Shown: piece by piece, positions 9,413 through 20,204 of the stretch
How positions within the stretch are numbered: the stretch's first letter is position 1
How the letters are laid out: each line of letters begins with the position of its first letter
Source: Polaromonas sp.
GTDB taxonomy: Bacteria > Pseudomonadota > Gammaproteobacteria > Burkholderiales > Burkholderiaceae_C
Direction: 5' to 3'
Assembly (NCBI GenBank): GCA_025352405.1
Contig: JANXTM010000197.1
Location: forward strand, 1 to 51,831
Length of the DNA: 51,831 bases
Program-made: the position numbers and the translations under genes
The notes under the pieces: generated by a model
Database searches by the model: none
What the model saw: only the letters and a program-made list of their open reading frames with translations
What the model was told of the DNA's origin: nothing

Positions 9413-10612
9413 TCAAGCGCGGGCCGCGCGCAACTTCATCGAAAACTCGCGCAGTGCCGCGATACCGCTTTCTTCGGCGCGATGGCACCACCCCTGCAAA
9501 TCAGCAGCCAGTTGCTCACGCGAGGCATTGGTTGTCAGCCACATCTGGCGAAGCTCTTCGCGCATGGTAACCATTTTGTCAAGCACAGGGTGTTCGGCTC
9601 TGGCTTGTTCGAGCTGAGGCCGTGCCTCCATGGGAATTTTGTCGTCATCCCGATGGAGCCAGCGATTGGCTGACCGCAACACGGATGCATCTGCGTTTTT
9701 GGCTTTCAAAACCTCGATTTCGGCCTTGCCAGCGCGGCGCAACTCACGCGCGAACCCAGCCATAACCTCGTAGCGGTGCGCAATCAGCGCCTCAAGGGTT
9801 TTCTCGTCCGCCACGGGCTGGATGGTGCCTAACTGAAGCTTGGGAGGCACCTTCTTGACAGAAGCCAAGCCGATCTTTTCAAGTGCGCGAATATAAACCC
9901 ACCCAATGTCAAACTCGTAGGGCTTGACCGAAAACTTGGCCGATGTCGGATAGGTGTGGTGGTTGTTGTGCAGCTCTTCGCCCCCGATCATGATGCCCCA
10001 GGGCGAAATGTTGGTGCTGGCATCTGGCGCTTCAAAGTTGCGGTAACCCCAATAATGGCCAATACCGTTGATGATGCCAGCTGCAGTCACTGGAATCCAG
10101 GCCATCTGAACCGCCCAGACGGCCAGGCCAGCCGCACCAAACAACGCCAGATTGATAATCATCATCAAACCCACACCCTGCCAGCTGTAGCGGGTATACA
10201 GATTACGCTCGATCCAGTCTTTGGGTGTGCCATGGCCAAATTTGGACATGGTTTCCTTATTTTTACTTTCGGCCCGATACAACTCGGCGCCTTGCCAAAA
10301 TACCTTTTTAATGCCGTAAGCCTGCGGGCTGTGCGGGTCTTCCGTGGTTTCGCACTTGGCGTGGTGCTTGCGGTGAATGGAGACCCACTCTTTAGTTACC
10401 TGACCGGTACCCAACCACAACCAGAAACGGAAAAAATGCGCTGGAATGGCGTGCAGATCCATGGCGCGGTGCGCCTGGTGACGATGCAAATAAATGGTCA
10501 CGCTGACAATCGTGATGTGGGTTGTCACGAGCGCGTACAAAACAATTTGCCACCAGCTGGCGGCAAGCAAACCATGCGCAAGCCAGTCAAGGGCGGCATC
10601 AAAAAAGATCAT
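9413..10612 (-). CDS. Membrane acyl-CoA/acyl-lipid fatty acid desaturase
   Basis: Di-iron membrane desaturase that probably introduces a double bond at delta-9 of saturated acyl chains, adjusting membrane fluidity. The three histidine boxes are present: HRHQAH at residues 43-48, HRKHH at 80-84 and HNNHH near 217. Hydrophobic segments between boxes (WQIVLYALVTTHITIVSVTI and MMIINLALFGAAGLAVWAVQ) fit the usual four-helix layout. At 399 residues it is longer than minimal desaturases, with a charged C-terminal tail of about 110 residues. A terminator follows the stop. Regio-specificity cannot be read from sequence. Confidence 0.9.
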   Translation of the reverse strand: MIFFDAALDWLAHGLLAASWWQIVLYALVTTHITIVSVTIYLHRHQAHRAMDLHAIPAHFFRFWLWLGTGQVTKEWVSIHRKHHAKCETTEDPHSPQAYGIKKVFWQGAELYRAESKNKETMSKFGHGTPKDWIERNLYTRYSWQGVGLMMIINLALFGAAGLAVWAVQMAWIPVTAAGIINGIGHYWGYRNFEAPDASTNISPWGIMIGGEELHNNHHTYPTSAKFSVKPYEFDIGWVYIRALEKIGLASVKKVPPKLQLGTIQPVADEKTLEALIAHRYEVMAGFARELRRAGKAEIEVLKAKNADASVLRSANRWLHRDDDKIPMEARPQLEQARAEHPVLDKMVTMREELRQMWLTTNASREQLAADLQGWCHRAEESGIAALREFSMKLRAARA

Positions 10613-10808
10613 AAAAGTCCTTTAAATAAGCTGCGTCGGCTACCGGTTTGAAACTTATCTGTAGCGGCTACGCATAACAACCCTCTATTGTAGGCGGAAT
10701 GCGCCAAATTACAAAGCCTGCACACAGCGCGAGGATATCCAAATAACTCACTAAAATTGAGGTAATTATTGGTAACTAACGTCAACACATATACATTTGT
10801 CGGCAAAA

Positions 10809-12065
10809 TCAGGCAGATTTTTGCCAAACTGCAGCAAAGAAACCATCCGTATGGTGCAAGTGAGGCCACAGGCGGAGGTAAGGCCCGCTACACAAAGTAG
10901 CTGCATTTTCAACACCTAGATGGGTCAACAATGGCCCTGCTTCCAAGACGTTGAACTCTTTATTCGCTAAACCAAAGGCTTCCGCAATCGCCTCGTTTTC
11001 TTGCGCCAAAATGCTGCAGGTTGCGTAAACCAGCCGCCCACCAGGCTTCAACAGACGTGCAGCGCTCTGCAAAATAGCCGTTTGCTTGGCCACCAGTTCT
11101 TCAACCGCTTTCGGATTTTGTCGCCATTTGAGGTCCGGGTTACGTCGCAGCGTACCCAGACCAGAACACGGCGAATCGACCAGCACGCGGTCAATCTTGC
11201 CAGCCAGCCGCTTGATGCGGTCATCACGCTCGTGCGCAATCGCGACCGGATGAACATTGGACAAACCGCTGCGCGCGAGCCGCGGCTTGAGTGCATCAAG
11301 CCGATGCCCTGAAGTGTCAAATGCATACAAACGCCCGGTACTGCGCATGGTGGCACCCAAAGCCAGCGTTTTACCGCCCGCACCGGCACAAAAATCAACC
11401 ACCATCTCGCTGCGCTTGGCATCAACCAGCAAGGCCAGCAATTGAGAGCCTTCGTCTTGGACTTCGATCGCACCGCGCGTGAAGGCGTCCAGCTTGCCCA
11501 GCTGCGATTTGTCGGCCAGGCGAAGACCCCAAGGCGAATAAGGTGTAGCCACGGTTTTCAGCCCGGCTTTGGCCAGCTCTTTCTGAATGTCAGCGCGTTT
11601 GTCTTTCAGGGTGTTGACACGCAAATCAAGGCCAGCCGGAGCGTTGAGACTTTCAACCAATGGCCAGAAATCGCCGCCCAGTTGATTTTTCAGGGGCTCC
11701 ACCAGCCAATTGGGCAGGTTGTGACGGTGCAGTTCCATCAAATCTTCAGGCTTGACCTGGTCGCAGCGGTTCAACCAGTCGATTTCCTGATCGGTCAGCG
11801 CGCTTTTCAAAAACTCACGGTCGGCCACAAAGCCCAAAATCGCCAGGCGACGCTCGGGCGCCCCGCTGCCGTGCTGCGCCAGATAGGTGTAAAGATTTTT
11901 TTTGCGCAGCACGCCGTAAATGGTTTCGGCCAGCGTGGCGCGCTCGCGCGGGCCAAGGCGAAATTCACGGAAATAGCGCGACAAAACCATGTCTGCGGGG
12001 TAATCAAATTTGAGAACCTGCTTGAGGAGCTCGGAACAACTGTCGAGTAAGGCTTTAGGATGCAT
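10809..12065 (-). CDS. RsmB/NOP-family rRNA (cytosine-C5) methyltransferase
   Basis: SAM-dependent enzyme that probably forms m5C in 16S rRNA (RsmB-like). It shows the SAM-binding motif VDFCAGAGGKTLALGA, the first catalytic-region cysteine in VDSPCSGLGTLRRNPDLKWR and the second in YATCSILAQENE, the pair typical of RNA m5C methyltransferases. The N-terminal part (LLKQVLKFDYPADMVLSRYF) is shorter than the full NusB-like domain of E. coli RsmB. The ATG at 12063-12065 gives 418 residues. A start 23 codons further upstream would run into the divergent DUF1653 gene and is rejected. Assignment to RsmB rather than another NOP member is probable, not certain. Confidence 0.88.
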   Translation of the reverse strand: MHPKALLDSCSELLKQVLKFDYPADMVLSRYFREFRLGPRERATLAETIYGVLRKKNLYTYLAQHGSGAPERRLAILGFVADREFLKSALTDQEIDWLNRCDQVKPEDLMELHRHNLPNWLVEPLKNQLGGDFWPLVESLNAPAGLDLRVNTLKDKRADIQKELAKAGLKTVATPYSPWGLRLADKSQLGKLDAFTRGAIEVQDEGSQLLALLVDAKRSEMVVDFCAGAGGKTLALGATMRSTGRLYAFDTSGHRLDALKPRLARSGLSNVHPVAIAHERDDRIKRLAGKIDRVLVDSPCSGLGTLRRNPDLKWRQNPKAVEELVAKQTAILQSAARLLKPGGRLVYATCSILAQENEAIAEAFGLANKEFNVLEAGPLLTHLGVENAATLCSGPYLRLWPHLHHTDGFFAAVWQKSA

Positions 12066-12108
12066 AGCCCCTATTGTCCCACCCTTAACTTTACAAGCTA
12101 CCCAAGCC

Positions 12109-12345
12109 ATGCAAGAAGACCTGCCCGCGCTCATCGAAACCCCTCCTGGCCTCTACAAACACTACAAGGGCATGCACTACGAAGTGTTGGGTACAGTGCT
12201 TCACAGCGAAAGTCTTGAGCCGATGACGCTATACCGCGCGCTTTATGGCGAGCGCGGCCTGTGGGTTCGTCCTGCGGCCATGTTCAATGAAGAGGTGGTG
12301 ATAAAGGGAGTTCGCCAGCCGCGTTTCACAAAGCAGGCGGACTGA
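12109..12345 (+). CDS. DUF1653 domain protein
   Basis: Small protein of 78 residues built from one DUF1653 domain: PPGLYKHYKGMHYEVLGTVL, then HSESLEPMTLYRALYGERGL and WVRPAAMFNEEV. The domain is widespread in bacteria and its function is not established. The ATG at 12109 is used; the open frame continues upstream through the rRNA methyltransferase start region but has no ribosome binding site there. prfC begins 29 nt after the stop on the same strand, so co-transcription is possible. Confidence 0.85.
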   Translation: MQEDLPALIETPPGLYKHYKGMHYEVLGTVLHSESLEPMTLYRALYGERGLWVRPAAMFNEEVVIKGVRQPRFTKQAD

Positions 12346-12374
12346 GGCAGTGCCGTCACCGATAATCGTGGGCT

Positions 12375-14033
<1,659 letters not shown>

Positions 14034-14083
14034 AGATCAACCGTAAAGACCAATCGTAAAAATCAGCTTTAGGGTCATCTGCA

Positions 14084-14098
14084 AGAACCATCGGTTCT
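14084..14098. other. Small hairpin between the convergent prfC and hydrolase genes
   Basis: AGAACC (14084-14089), loop ATC, GGTTCT (14093-14098) form a perfect 6-bp stem 51 nt after the prfC stop. There is no T-run on either side, so a terminator role is weakly supported. Confidence 0.35.
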
Positions 14099-14958
14099 CA
14101 CGGTGCAAAAGCGTTTTTCAAAATATCAAGCAGTCGCGCATAGGCCTGAGACCTTGCGACCGGATTGGGCCCTACGTGCACGCCCTTACCCGGATTGACG
14201 CCGTTGGGCACATCAGCGCGGAGTTGCAACTGGCCCACCGGGCTGTCAAAGTCGTGGTAACTGTCGGCGTAAATATTGACCTCGGCTCCAACCCTTTTGC
14301 CAAGCTCGATGCAGGGGCCGGGTGGCGTCCAGTCGTCTTTCTCACCGAGCATCATGACCAGCGGCGCACTCGGCTGGTAAAACGACTTTAGTGCCGCGCT
14401 GCAGCCCGGGTAAAAAGCCACCGCCGCAGCGGGGCGCACTTTGACGCCACGAACATCAGCACGCGTGCCATCGGTGGCCGACAGCACGGCGCTGCCCCCA
14501 TGAGACCAGCCGAGCAAGGCCACATGCTGCGGTTGAGCCCAATTTTGGGTGGCTACCCAGACAAGCGCGCCCAACGCGTCGGCGCGACGTTCGGTCTGGT
14601 CAATCTTGCGGGTACCGATTTTCTGGGTGCACAGCTCAGACTCACCGCGCGGCGTGAGGCTGTCGGGAAAAACCACGCTGTAGCCCTGTGCCACCAGCAG
14701 GTCCGCCATGGCCTGGTGCCTGGCATTGAGCAGGCCCTTGCGTGCGCCGCGCGTGGCAAACAAGCCGCCGCAGCCATGCAGCGCTATGACGGTGCCCCTC
14801 GGTGACCCAGCGGGCTGAAACACCACCGCTGTCAACACCGTGCCGTCCAGGCTGTTAAAGCTGGCCTCTTGCGGTTCAGCCAAGGCGCAAGAGCTGGCCA
14901 GCGCACATACCAGCATAACTGCTGATTTCAGATTGAAAAAATGGCTTTTCGGTAGCAT
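14098..14958 (-). CDS. Secreted dienelactone-hydrolase-like alpha/beta hydrolase
   Basis: Predicted exported serine hydrolase of 286 residues. The N-terminus MLPKSHFFNLKSAVMLVCAL followed by ASSCALA is a Sec signal peptide with cleavage near ALA-EP. The oxyanion-region HGCGGLFATRG, nucleophile elbow GWSHGG, acid in LGEKDDWTPPGPC and catalytic histidine in DSYHDFDSP occur in the order of a dienelactone-hydrolase family triad, here with serine rather than the cysteine of classical enzymes. Two cysteines after the elbow (YPGCSAAL and GPCIE) may form a disulfide in the periplasm. Substrate unknown. It lies 49 nt downstream of alaS on the same strand, with a short palindrome in between. Confidence 0.8.
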   Translation of the reverse strand: MLPKSHFFNLKSAVMLVCALASSCALAEPQEASFNSLDGTVLTAVVFQPAGSPRGTVIALHGCGGLFATRGARKGLLNARHQAMADLLVAQGYSVVFPDSLTPRGESELCTQKIGTRKIDQTERRADALGALVWVATQNWAQPQHVALLGWSHGGSAVLSATDGTRADVRGVKVRPAAAVAFYPGCSAALKSFYQPSAPLVMMLGEKDDWTPPGPCIELGKRVGAEVNIYADSYHDFDSPVGQLQLRADVPNGVNPGKGVHVGPNPVARSQAYARLLDILKNAFAP

Positions 14959-14973
14959 TCACGGAGGCCAAGC

Positions 14974-14990
14974 GCTATATATCTAATAGC
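14974..14990. repeat. GCTAT/ATAGC palindrome between alaS and the hydrolase gene
   Basis: GCTAT (14974-14978) and ATAGC (14986-14990) flank a 7-nt AT-rich loop, in the 49-nt spacer. Confidence 0.55.
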
Positions 14991-15007
14991 AATTGCTCTG
15001 ATGGGCC

Positions 15008-17644
15008 TCAAACGCGCCCGGCCACCCAAGCATGTACAGACTTCAGGGCTTCACCCAGTTTGGACGCGTCGGTTCCGCCCGCCATCGCCATATCAGCCTT
15101 GCCGCCGCCCTTGCCGCCTACCTGCTGGGCCACAAAGTTGACCAATTCACCAGCCTTGAATTTTCCAACGCTGTCCGCCGTCACGCCTGCAGCGATCTGC
15201 ACTTTGTCGCCCTCAACGGCGGCCAGCACGATGACAGCGGTTTTGAGCTTGTCTTTGAGCTTGTCCATGGTGTCTCGCAAGGTCTTGGCATCTGCACCCT
15301 CTAGCCGCGCAGCCAGCACCTTGATGCCGTTCACATCAACCGCCTGCAGCATCAACTCATCGCCCTGCGACGATGCCAGCTTACCTTTGAGTGCCGCGAC
15401 TTCTTTTTCAAGCGCCTTCACATGGTCCAGTACCTGGTCGATGCGGTGTTGTAGTTCGGCCGGGTTGGCTTTGAGCGAACCGGCGGCGGCCTCCACCGTC
15501 GATTCAAGCGACTGCACATAGGCCAGCGCATTGCCGCCCGTGATGGCCTCTACCCTGCGCACACCCGCCGCCACACCACTTTCGCTGACAATTTTGAACA
15601 GGCCAATGTCGCCGGTGCGGCCCACGTGCGTACCGCCACACAGCTCTTTGCTGGAGCCGATCGAGAGCACCCGAACCTTATCGCCGTACTTTTCACCGAA
15701 CAGCATCATGGCACCGGTTTTTTGCGCTGCGTCCATGTCCATCTCACTGGCGTCTGTAGCCGCATTGGCCAAAATCTCGGCATTGACTTCAGCCTCAATC
15801 GCGCGGATTTGCGCATCAGTCACTGGTGCGTTATGGGTAAAGTCAAACCGGGTTTTGTCGGCATCAACGAGCGAGCCCTTTTGCTGCACCTGCGTGCCCA
15901 ATACATCGCGCAGGGCTTTGTGCATCAAGTGGGTGGCGCTGTGGTTGCGAATGGTGGCGGCGCGAATGGCGGTGCTGACCTGAGCGGTAACGGCATCACC
16001 GACCATGAGCGTGCCCTGGCTTACAGCGCCGTGGTGGCCAAAGACATCAGCCTTGATTTTTTGGGTGTCATCCACTGCAAAATTGGCACCACCAGAAATA
16101 ATAAGGCCCTGGTCACCCACCTGCCCGCCACTTTCAGCATAAAACGGCGTGGTACTCAGCACCACAATGCCGTTTTGTCCCGCATCCAGGGACTGCACAG
16201 CCACACCATCAAGATACAGCGCCACGACTTTGGCAGGTTCTTCAAGCTGGGTGTAGCCTGTGAACGCGTGACCCTCACCAGAGTAATCGAGCGCCTTGTC
16301 CATCTTGAATTTGCCTGCGGCTCTGGCTTTAGCTTTTTGCTTGTCCATGGCCAGGTGAAACCCGGCTTCGTCAACGCTCAAGCCACGTTCGCGGCACACG
16401 TCGGCTGACAAATCGAGCGGAAAGCCGTAGGTGTCGTGCAGCTTGAACGCCACATCACCGGGCAACACTTTGGTGTTCTCCAAGGCAGCGTCAAGAATCG
16501 TCATGCCAATCTCAAGCGTCTCAAAAAATCGCTCTTCTTCTACCCGCAGCACATCCATGACGCGTGCGCCGTCAGATTTGAGACGCGGGTAGGCATCGCC
16601 CATCAGCGCGACCAGATCAGGCACCAGTTTGTGGAAAAACGGCGTCTTTTTACCCAGCTTGTAACCATGGCGAATGGCTCGGCGAATAATGCGGCGCTGC
16701 ACGTAGCCGCGGCCTTCGTTTGAGGGATTGACGCCGTCGCTGACCAGAAATGCGGTGGCGCGAATGTGGTCGGCAATCACGCGAAGGCTCTTGTTGTTCA
16801 GGTCGGCTTCACCGGTTTCGCGTGCTGCGGCCTTGATGAGTGCGTCAAAAATATCAATTTCATAGTTGCTGTGCACATGCTGCAAGATGGCCGCCAGGCG
16901 CTCCAGGCCCATGCCGGTGTCGACACAGGGCGCAGGGAGCTTGACCAGGCTGCCATCGGGCTGCATGTCGAACTGCATGAACACATGGTTCCAGATTTCA
17001 ATGAAGCGGTCGCCGTCTTCTCCAGGGCTGCCGGGTGGCCCGCCGGGGATGTGGTCGCCGTGGTCATAAAAAATCTCGGAACACGGGCCGCATGGGCCCG
17101 TGTCGGCCATCATCCAGAAGTTGTCGGATGCGTACTTTTTTCCTTTGTTGTCACCAATGCGAATGATGCGCTCAGGAGGTAAACCGATCTCGTCATGCCA
17201 GATGTCATAAGCCTCCTGATCGTCAATGTAGACGGTGGCTGTGAGCTTGTCTGCGGGCAGCTGGTAGACCTGCGTGAGCAGCTCCCACCCCCATTTGAGC
17301 GAGTCGCGTTTGAAGTAATCGCCAAAGCTCCAGTTGCCCAGCATTTCAAAAAACGTGTGGTGGCGTGCGGTGTAGCCGACATTTTCCAGGTCGTTGTGTT
17401 TGCCGCCTGCGCGCAGGCAGGCCTGCACAGATGCGGCTCGAACATAGCTGCGCTTGTCAGAGCCCAAAAACACATCCTTGAACTGCACCATGCCAGAGTT
17501 GGTAAACATCAGCGTTGGGTCATTGCCCGGCACGAGCGATGACGATGCAACGACGGTGTGACCTTTGGTAGCGTAAAAGTCAAGGAAGGTTTTGCGGATG
17601 TCAGCGACGGAAGTAACAGGGGCTGGAGCGTTGGTTGTGGTCAT
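15008..17644 (-). CDS. alaS: Alanine-tRNA ligase
   Basis: Charges tRNA-Ala and edits misacylated Ser/Gly-tRNA-Ala. It has 878 residues, the full bacterial length. The catalytic core shows [20 protein letters not shown], then [18 protein letters not shown] and [12 protein letters not shown]; the tRNA recognition region has [20 protein letters not shown]. The editing domain zinc site is complete: [12 protein letters not shown] and [13 protein letters not shown]. The C-Ala domain ends [20 protein letters not shown]. The ATG at 17642-17644 has no visible Shine-Dalgarno sequence. Only 17 nt separate it from the upstream toxin gene, so its promoter must lie inside or upstream of the toxin-antitoxin genes. 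Confidence 0.97.
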   Translation of the reverse strand: MTTTNAPAPVTSVADIRKTFLDFYATKGHTVVASSSLVPGNDPTLMFTNSGMVQFKDVFLGSDKRSYVRAASVQACLRAGGKHNDLENVGYTARHHTFFEMLGNWSFGDYFKRDSLKWGWELLTQVYQLPADKLTATVYIDDQEAYDIWHDEIGLPPERIIRIGDNKGKKYASDNFWMMADTGPCGPCSEIFYDHGDHIPGGPPGSPGEDGDRFIEIWNHVFMQFDMQPDGSLVKLPAPCVDTGMGLERLAAILQHVHSNYEIDIFDALIKAAARETGEADLNNKSLRVIADHIRATAFLVSDGVNPSNEGRGYVQRRIIRRAIRHGYKLGKKTPFFHKLVPDLVALMGDAYPRLKSDGARVMDVLRVEEERFFETLEIGMTILDAALENTKVLPGDVAFKLHDTYGFPLDLSADVCRERGLSVDEAGFHLAMDKQKAKARAAGKFKMDKALDYSGEGHAFTGYTQLEEPAKVVALYLDGVAVQSLDAGQNGIVVLSTTPFYAESGGQVGDQGLIISGGANFAVDDTQKIKADVFGHHGAVSQGTLMVGDAVTAQVSTAIRAATIRNHSATHLMHKALRDVLGTQVQQKGSLVDADKTRFDFTHNAPVTDAQIRAIEAEVNAEILANAATDASEMDMDAAQKTGAMMLFGEKYGDKVRVLSIGSSKELCGGTHVGRTGDIGLFKIVSESGVAAGVRRVEAITGGNALAYVQSLESTVEAAAGSLKANPAELQHRIDQVLDHVKALEKEVAALKGKLASSQGDELMLQAVDVNGIKVLAARLEGADAKTLRDTMDKLKDKLKTAVIVLAAVEGDKVQIAAGVTADSVGKFKAGELVNFVAQQVGGKGGGKADMAMAGGTDASKLGEALKSVHAWVAGRV

Positions 17645-17661
17645 GGCAAGCGTGAAAATAA

Positions 17662-18087
17662 TCAGGAAAGAAGTTGAAATTTAAGGCCAGAAAAGCGTTT
17701 GAAGTCGCCGTCAAATGTGCCTATTTCCGCGTTGTGCTCAATCGCCAAAGCCGCCAGATGGGCATCATTGGTCAGATTTCCGGCTGCGCCAACGCTTAAA
17801 AGCAGTCGGGCAAGTATGTCCGCATGACGTACGGTGGGATGAAGGATGTGGCAATTCGCGTGAATCAACCAATCATCAACATAGCTGAGTGCCTCAGCAG
17901 CAGTGCGCGGTGTTACCGACAGCTTGGGATGCGTCGTCAGGCGTATGAAGCCAATCACACTTAGCCAGGCCAACCCCAAGCCCGGCGCGTTGCTCAAGCT
18001 ATCTTCGAGCCAGCGATGCGACGCCACATGATGCGGACTGTCTTTGTCGGCTGCGTAAACCAGCAGGTTGGTATCAGCCAACCTCAT
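17662..18087 (-). CDS. PIN-domain ribonuclease toxin, VapC type
   Basis: Toxin of a type II toxin-antitoxin pair, 141 residues, one PIN domain. It starts [20 protein letters not shown] with the first catalytic Asp in ADTN, has [12 protein letters not shown] as in the subfamily where the usual ELxR glutamate is replaced by the GFxRL pattern, and ends with [20 protein letters not shown] plus [13 protein letters not shown], giving the later acidic residues. VapC toxins cut tRNA or rRNA; the target here is unknown. The start codon overlaps the antitoxin stop by 4 nt (ATGA), typical of coupled translation. The stop is 17 nt before alaS. Confidence 0.88.
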   Translation of the reverse strand: MRLADTNLLVYAADKDSPHHVASHRWLEDSLSNAPGLGLAWLSVIGFIRLTTHPKLSVTPRTAAEALSYVDDWLIHANCHILHPTVRHADILARLLLSVGAAGNLTNDAHLAALAIEHNAEIGTFDGDFKRFSGLKFQLLS

Positions 18088-18362
18088 GCGCCGCGCTTGA
18101 CTTTAGCCTGATACTCTTCGGAATCCAGCGCTGCAATCAATTCATTGGCTTTGGTCAAATCAACCAAAAAACCGCCCGAGTGAAACACTCGTTGCACAAA
18201 ACGCGGCACCTCAAGCGAAGGCGGTGTCGCTACCGCATTCAAAGACACAATCTTTGCCACCGGCTTGTTATGCCGGGTAATGATGACTTCTTCGCCCGCC
18301 TCGGCCCTTGCGACGTATTCGCTGAAATGAGTTTTCGCATCAAATAGCCCAACGATCTGCAT
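18084..18362 (-). CDS. Phd/YefM-family antitoxin partner of the PIN toxin
   Basis: Antitoxin of 92 residues. The N-terminal Phd/YefM DNA-binding fold reads MQIVGLFDAKTHFSEYVARA, then EAGEEVIITRHNKPVAKIV. The C-terminal half (VPRFVQRVFHSGGFLVDLTK and further) is expected to wrap the toxin. The toxin start overlaps this stop by 4 nt. A perfect 7-bp inverted repeat at 18389-18403, 26 nt upstream of the ATG, is a good candidate site for the autorepression known for such pairs. The Phd-type antitoxin with PIN toxin combination is known. Confidence 0.87.
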   Translation of the reverse strand: MQIVGLFDAKTHFSEYVARAEAGEEVIITRHNKPVAKIVSLNAVATPPSLEVPRFVQRVFHSGGFLVDLTKANELIAALDSEEYQAKVKRGA

Positions 18363-18388
18363 GACAGTTCCTCTGCGGTTTGATAAGT

Positions 18389-18403
18389 TGGTTGATTCAA
18401 CCA
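18389..18403. promoter_or_regulatory. Candidate autoregulatory operator of the toxin-antitoxin pair
   Basis: TGGTTGA-T-TCAACCA is a perfect inverted repeat located 26 nt upstream of the antitoxin start, where the antitoxin or toxin-antitoxin complex normally binds to repress its own promoter. The repeat is seen; binding is inferred. Confidence 0.5.
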
Positions 18404-18456
18404 GATTTTACCATCGCAGCCATCTCCGCATTAAGACGCTATGCTTTGGACTTCCA

Positions 18457-18474
18457 CACGGCGTACGAGCCGTG
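18457..18474. promoter_or_regulatory. Inverted repeat upstream of gabD
   Basis: CACGGC-GTACGA-GCCGTG, with 6-bp arms and a 6-nt spacer, lies 32 nt before the gabD start. It could be an operator for a dimeric regulator or a small 5'-leader hairpin. No regulator gene is adjacent. Confidence 0.35.
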
Positions 18475-18506
18475 CAGTTCCACATACAGTCACCGAAAGA
18501 AACCCC

Positions 18507-19985
18507 ATGGACATGAAGACCTCCCCCATTTCGCTGCTCAAAGATCCCAGCCTGTTCAAAACCGATGCGCTGATCAACGGCCAGTGGGTTGCAGGAAGCA
18601 CTCGGTTTGACGTAAACGACCCCTCCAGCGGCCTGAAACTGGCAGATGTGGCTAACCTGGGGGCCGAAGATGCTGAAGCCGCAATTGCCGCTGCCAATGC
18701 CGCCTGGCCCGCTTGGCGCAACAAAACCGGCAAGGAGCGCCACGCTGTTTTGATGAAGTGGTACCAATTGCTGATGGCCAATGCAGAAGACTTGGCACGC
18801 ATCATGACATCCGAGCAAGGCAAACCGTTTGCCGAGGCAAAAGGAGAAATCGCCTATGGCGCGAGTTTTGTTGAGTGGTTTGCCGAAGAAGCCAAGCGTG
18901 TCAATGGCGAAACGCTGCCCCAGTTTGACAACAGCCGCCGCCTGATGGTCATCAAGCAACCCATTGGCGTGTGCGCCGCCATCACGCCCTGGAACTTCCC
19001 GCTGGCCATGATCACCCGCAAGGTCGCACCCGCGCTAGCCGCCGGTTGCCCGGTGGTGATCAAACCGGCTGAACTCACACCACTGACAGCCCTTGCAGCC
19101 GCCGAGTTGGCACTGCGTGCGGGCATTCCGGCGGGTGTGCTCAACATACTGACGGCCGACAGCAACAACAGCATTGCGATTGGCAAGGTTCTTTGTGCCA
19201 GCGACGTCGTTCGCCATATCAGTTTCACGGGTTCGACAGAGGTCGGCCGCATCCTGATGGCGCAAAGCGCGCCTACCGTCAAAAAATTGAGTCTGGAGCT
19301 CGGCGGCAACGCGCCCTTTATTGTGTTCGATGATGCTGATGTTGATTCAGCTGTCGAAGGGGCGATGGCCAGCAAATACCGCAATGCCGGCCAGACCTGC
19401 GTCTGCGCCAACCGCATTTATGTACAGGACGGCGTCTACGACGAGTTTGTTGAAAAATTTTCGGCCAAAGTCAAGCTACTCAAGGTCGGTAACGGATTTG
19501 AAGACGGTGTCGTGCAGGGCCCGCTGATTGAAGATGCGGCAGTTGACAAGGTCGCCCGCCACGTCGCCGATGCACTGGCAAAAGGCGGCAAGCTGCTTGC
19601 TGGTGGCCACAAACTGCAAGGCCAGTTCTTTGAGCCCACGGTCATTTCAGAAGCCACCGCAGACATGCTATGCGCCAGGGAAGAAACCTTTGGCCCGTTT
19701 GCGCCCGTGTTCCGCTTCAGCAAGGACCAAGAAGCCATTGACGCGGCGAATAACACCGAGTTCGGTCTGGCCAGCTATTTTTACAGCCGCGATATCGGCC
19801 GTATTTACCGGGTAGCTGAAGCCCTTGAATATGGCATGGTGGGCATCAACGTCGGCGTGATTGCGTCAGAACACGTACCTTTTGGCGGCGTCAAGCAGTC
19901 GGGCCTGGGCCGCGAGGGCTCCAGCCACGGCATGGAGGAATACATTGAAATGAAATACCTCTGCATGGGCGATATCCAGAAGTAA
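18507..19985 (+). CDS. gabD: NAD(P)-dependent succinate-semialdehyde dehydrogenase (GabD type)
   Basis: Aldehyde dehydrogenase of 492 residues that probably oxidises succinate semialdehyde to succinate, as in GABA breakdown. Landmarks are PWNFPLAMITRKVAPALAAG, FTGSTEVGRILM (cofactor site), general base Glu in LSLELGGNAPFIVFDDAD, catalytic Cys in YRNAGQTCVCANR, and EETFGPFAPVFRF with KQSGLGREGSSHGMEEYIE at the C-terminus. The CVCANR context and length match GabD rather than other ALDH groups. The ATG at 18507 is chosen; another in-frame ATG is two codons later. No GABA transaminase lies next to it, so glutarate semialdehyde or a related substrate remains possible. Confidence 0.85.
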   Translation: MDMKTSPISLLKDPSLFKTDALINGQWVAGSTRFDVNDPSSGLKLADVANLGAEDAEAAIAAANAAWPAWRNKTGKERHAVLMKWYQLLMANAEDLARIMTSEQGKPFAEAKGEIAYGASFVEWFAEEAKRVNGETLPQFDNSRRLMVIKQPIGVCAAITPWNFPLAMITRKVAPALAAGCPVVIKPAELTPLTALAAAELALRAGIPAGVLNILTADSNNSIAIGKVLCASDVVRHISFTGSTEVGRILMAQSAPTVKKLSLELGGNAPFIVFDDADVDSAVEGAMASKYRNAGQTCVCANRIYVQDGVYDEFVEKFSAKVKLLKVGNGFEDGVVQGPLIEDAAVDKVARHVADALAKGGKLLAGGHKLQGQFFEPTVISEATADMLCAREETFGPFAPVFRFSKDQEAIDAANNTEFGLASYFYSRDIGRIYRVAEALEYGMVGINVGVIASEHVPFGGVKQSGLGREGSSHGMEEYIEMKYLCMGDIQK

Positions 19986-20113
19986 CGCTTTTTTAAAACA
20001 GATCGGCAGTGCAAACTCTACAGGAGCTGGCTGCTGGTGCGAGTGGGTTGATTGCAAAGGCGGGCCTGAAGTCTATGCATTAGTTGATGGAATTTATACC
20101 TCTTGAAAAAACC

Positions 20114-20127
20114 TTCATGCACATGAA
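20114..20127. promoter_or_regulatory. Inverted repeat upstream of the two-component operon
   Basis: TTCATG-CA-CATGAA, with 6-bp arms and a 2-nt spacer, lies 77 nt upstream of tctD in a 219-nt intergenic region. It has the form of a response-regulator or other dimer site, possibly for autoregulation by TctD. Only the symmetry is seen. Confidence 0.35.
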
Positions 20128-20204
20128 TACATCCTGCCGCACAAATGAAACCCTCATGCCCGACAGACACTTCTTGTTGACTTGTCACGACAGGCTAGGT
20201 TGAT

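Noticed and set aside
12066..12134. Longer N-terminus for the RsmB-like methyltransferase
   Set aside because: It would overlap the start of the divergent DUF1653 gene and adds MSAGRSSCMAW-like sequence without family support.
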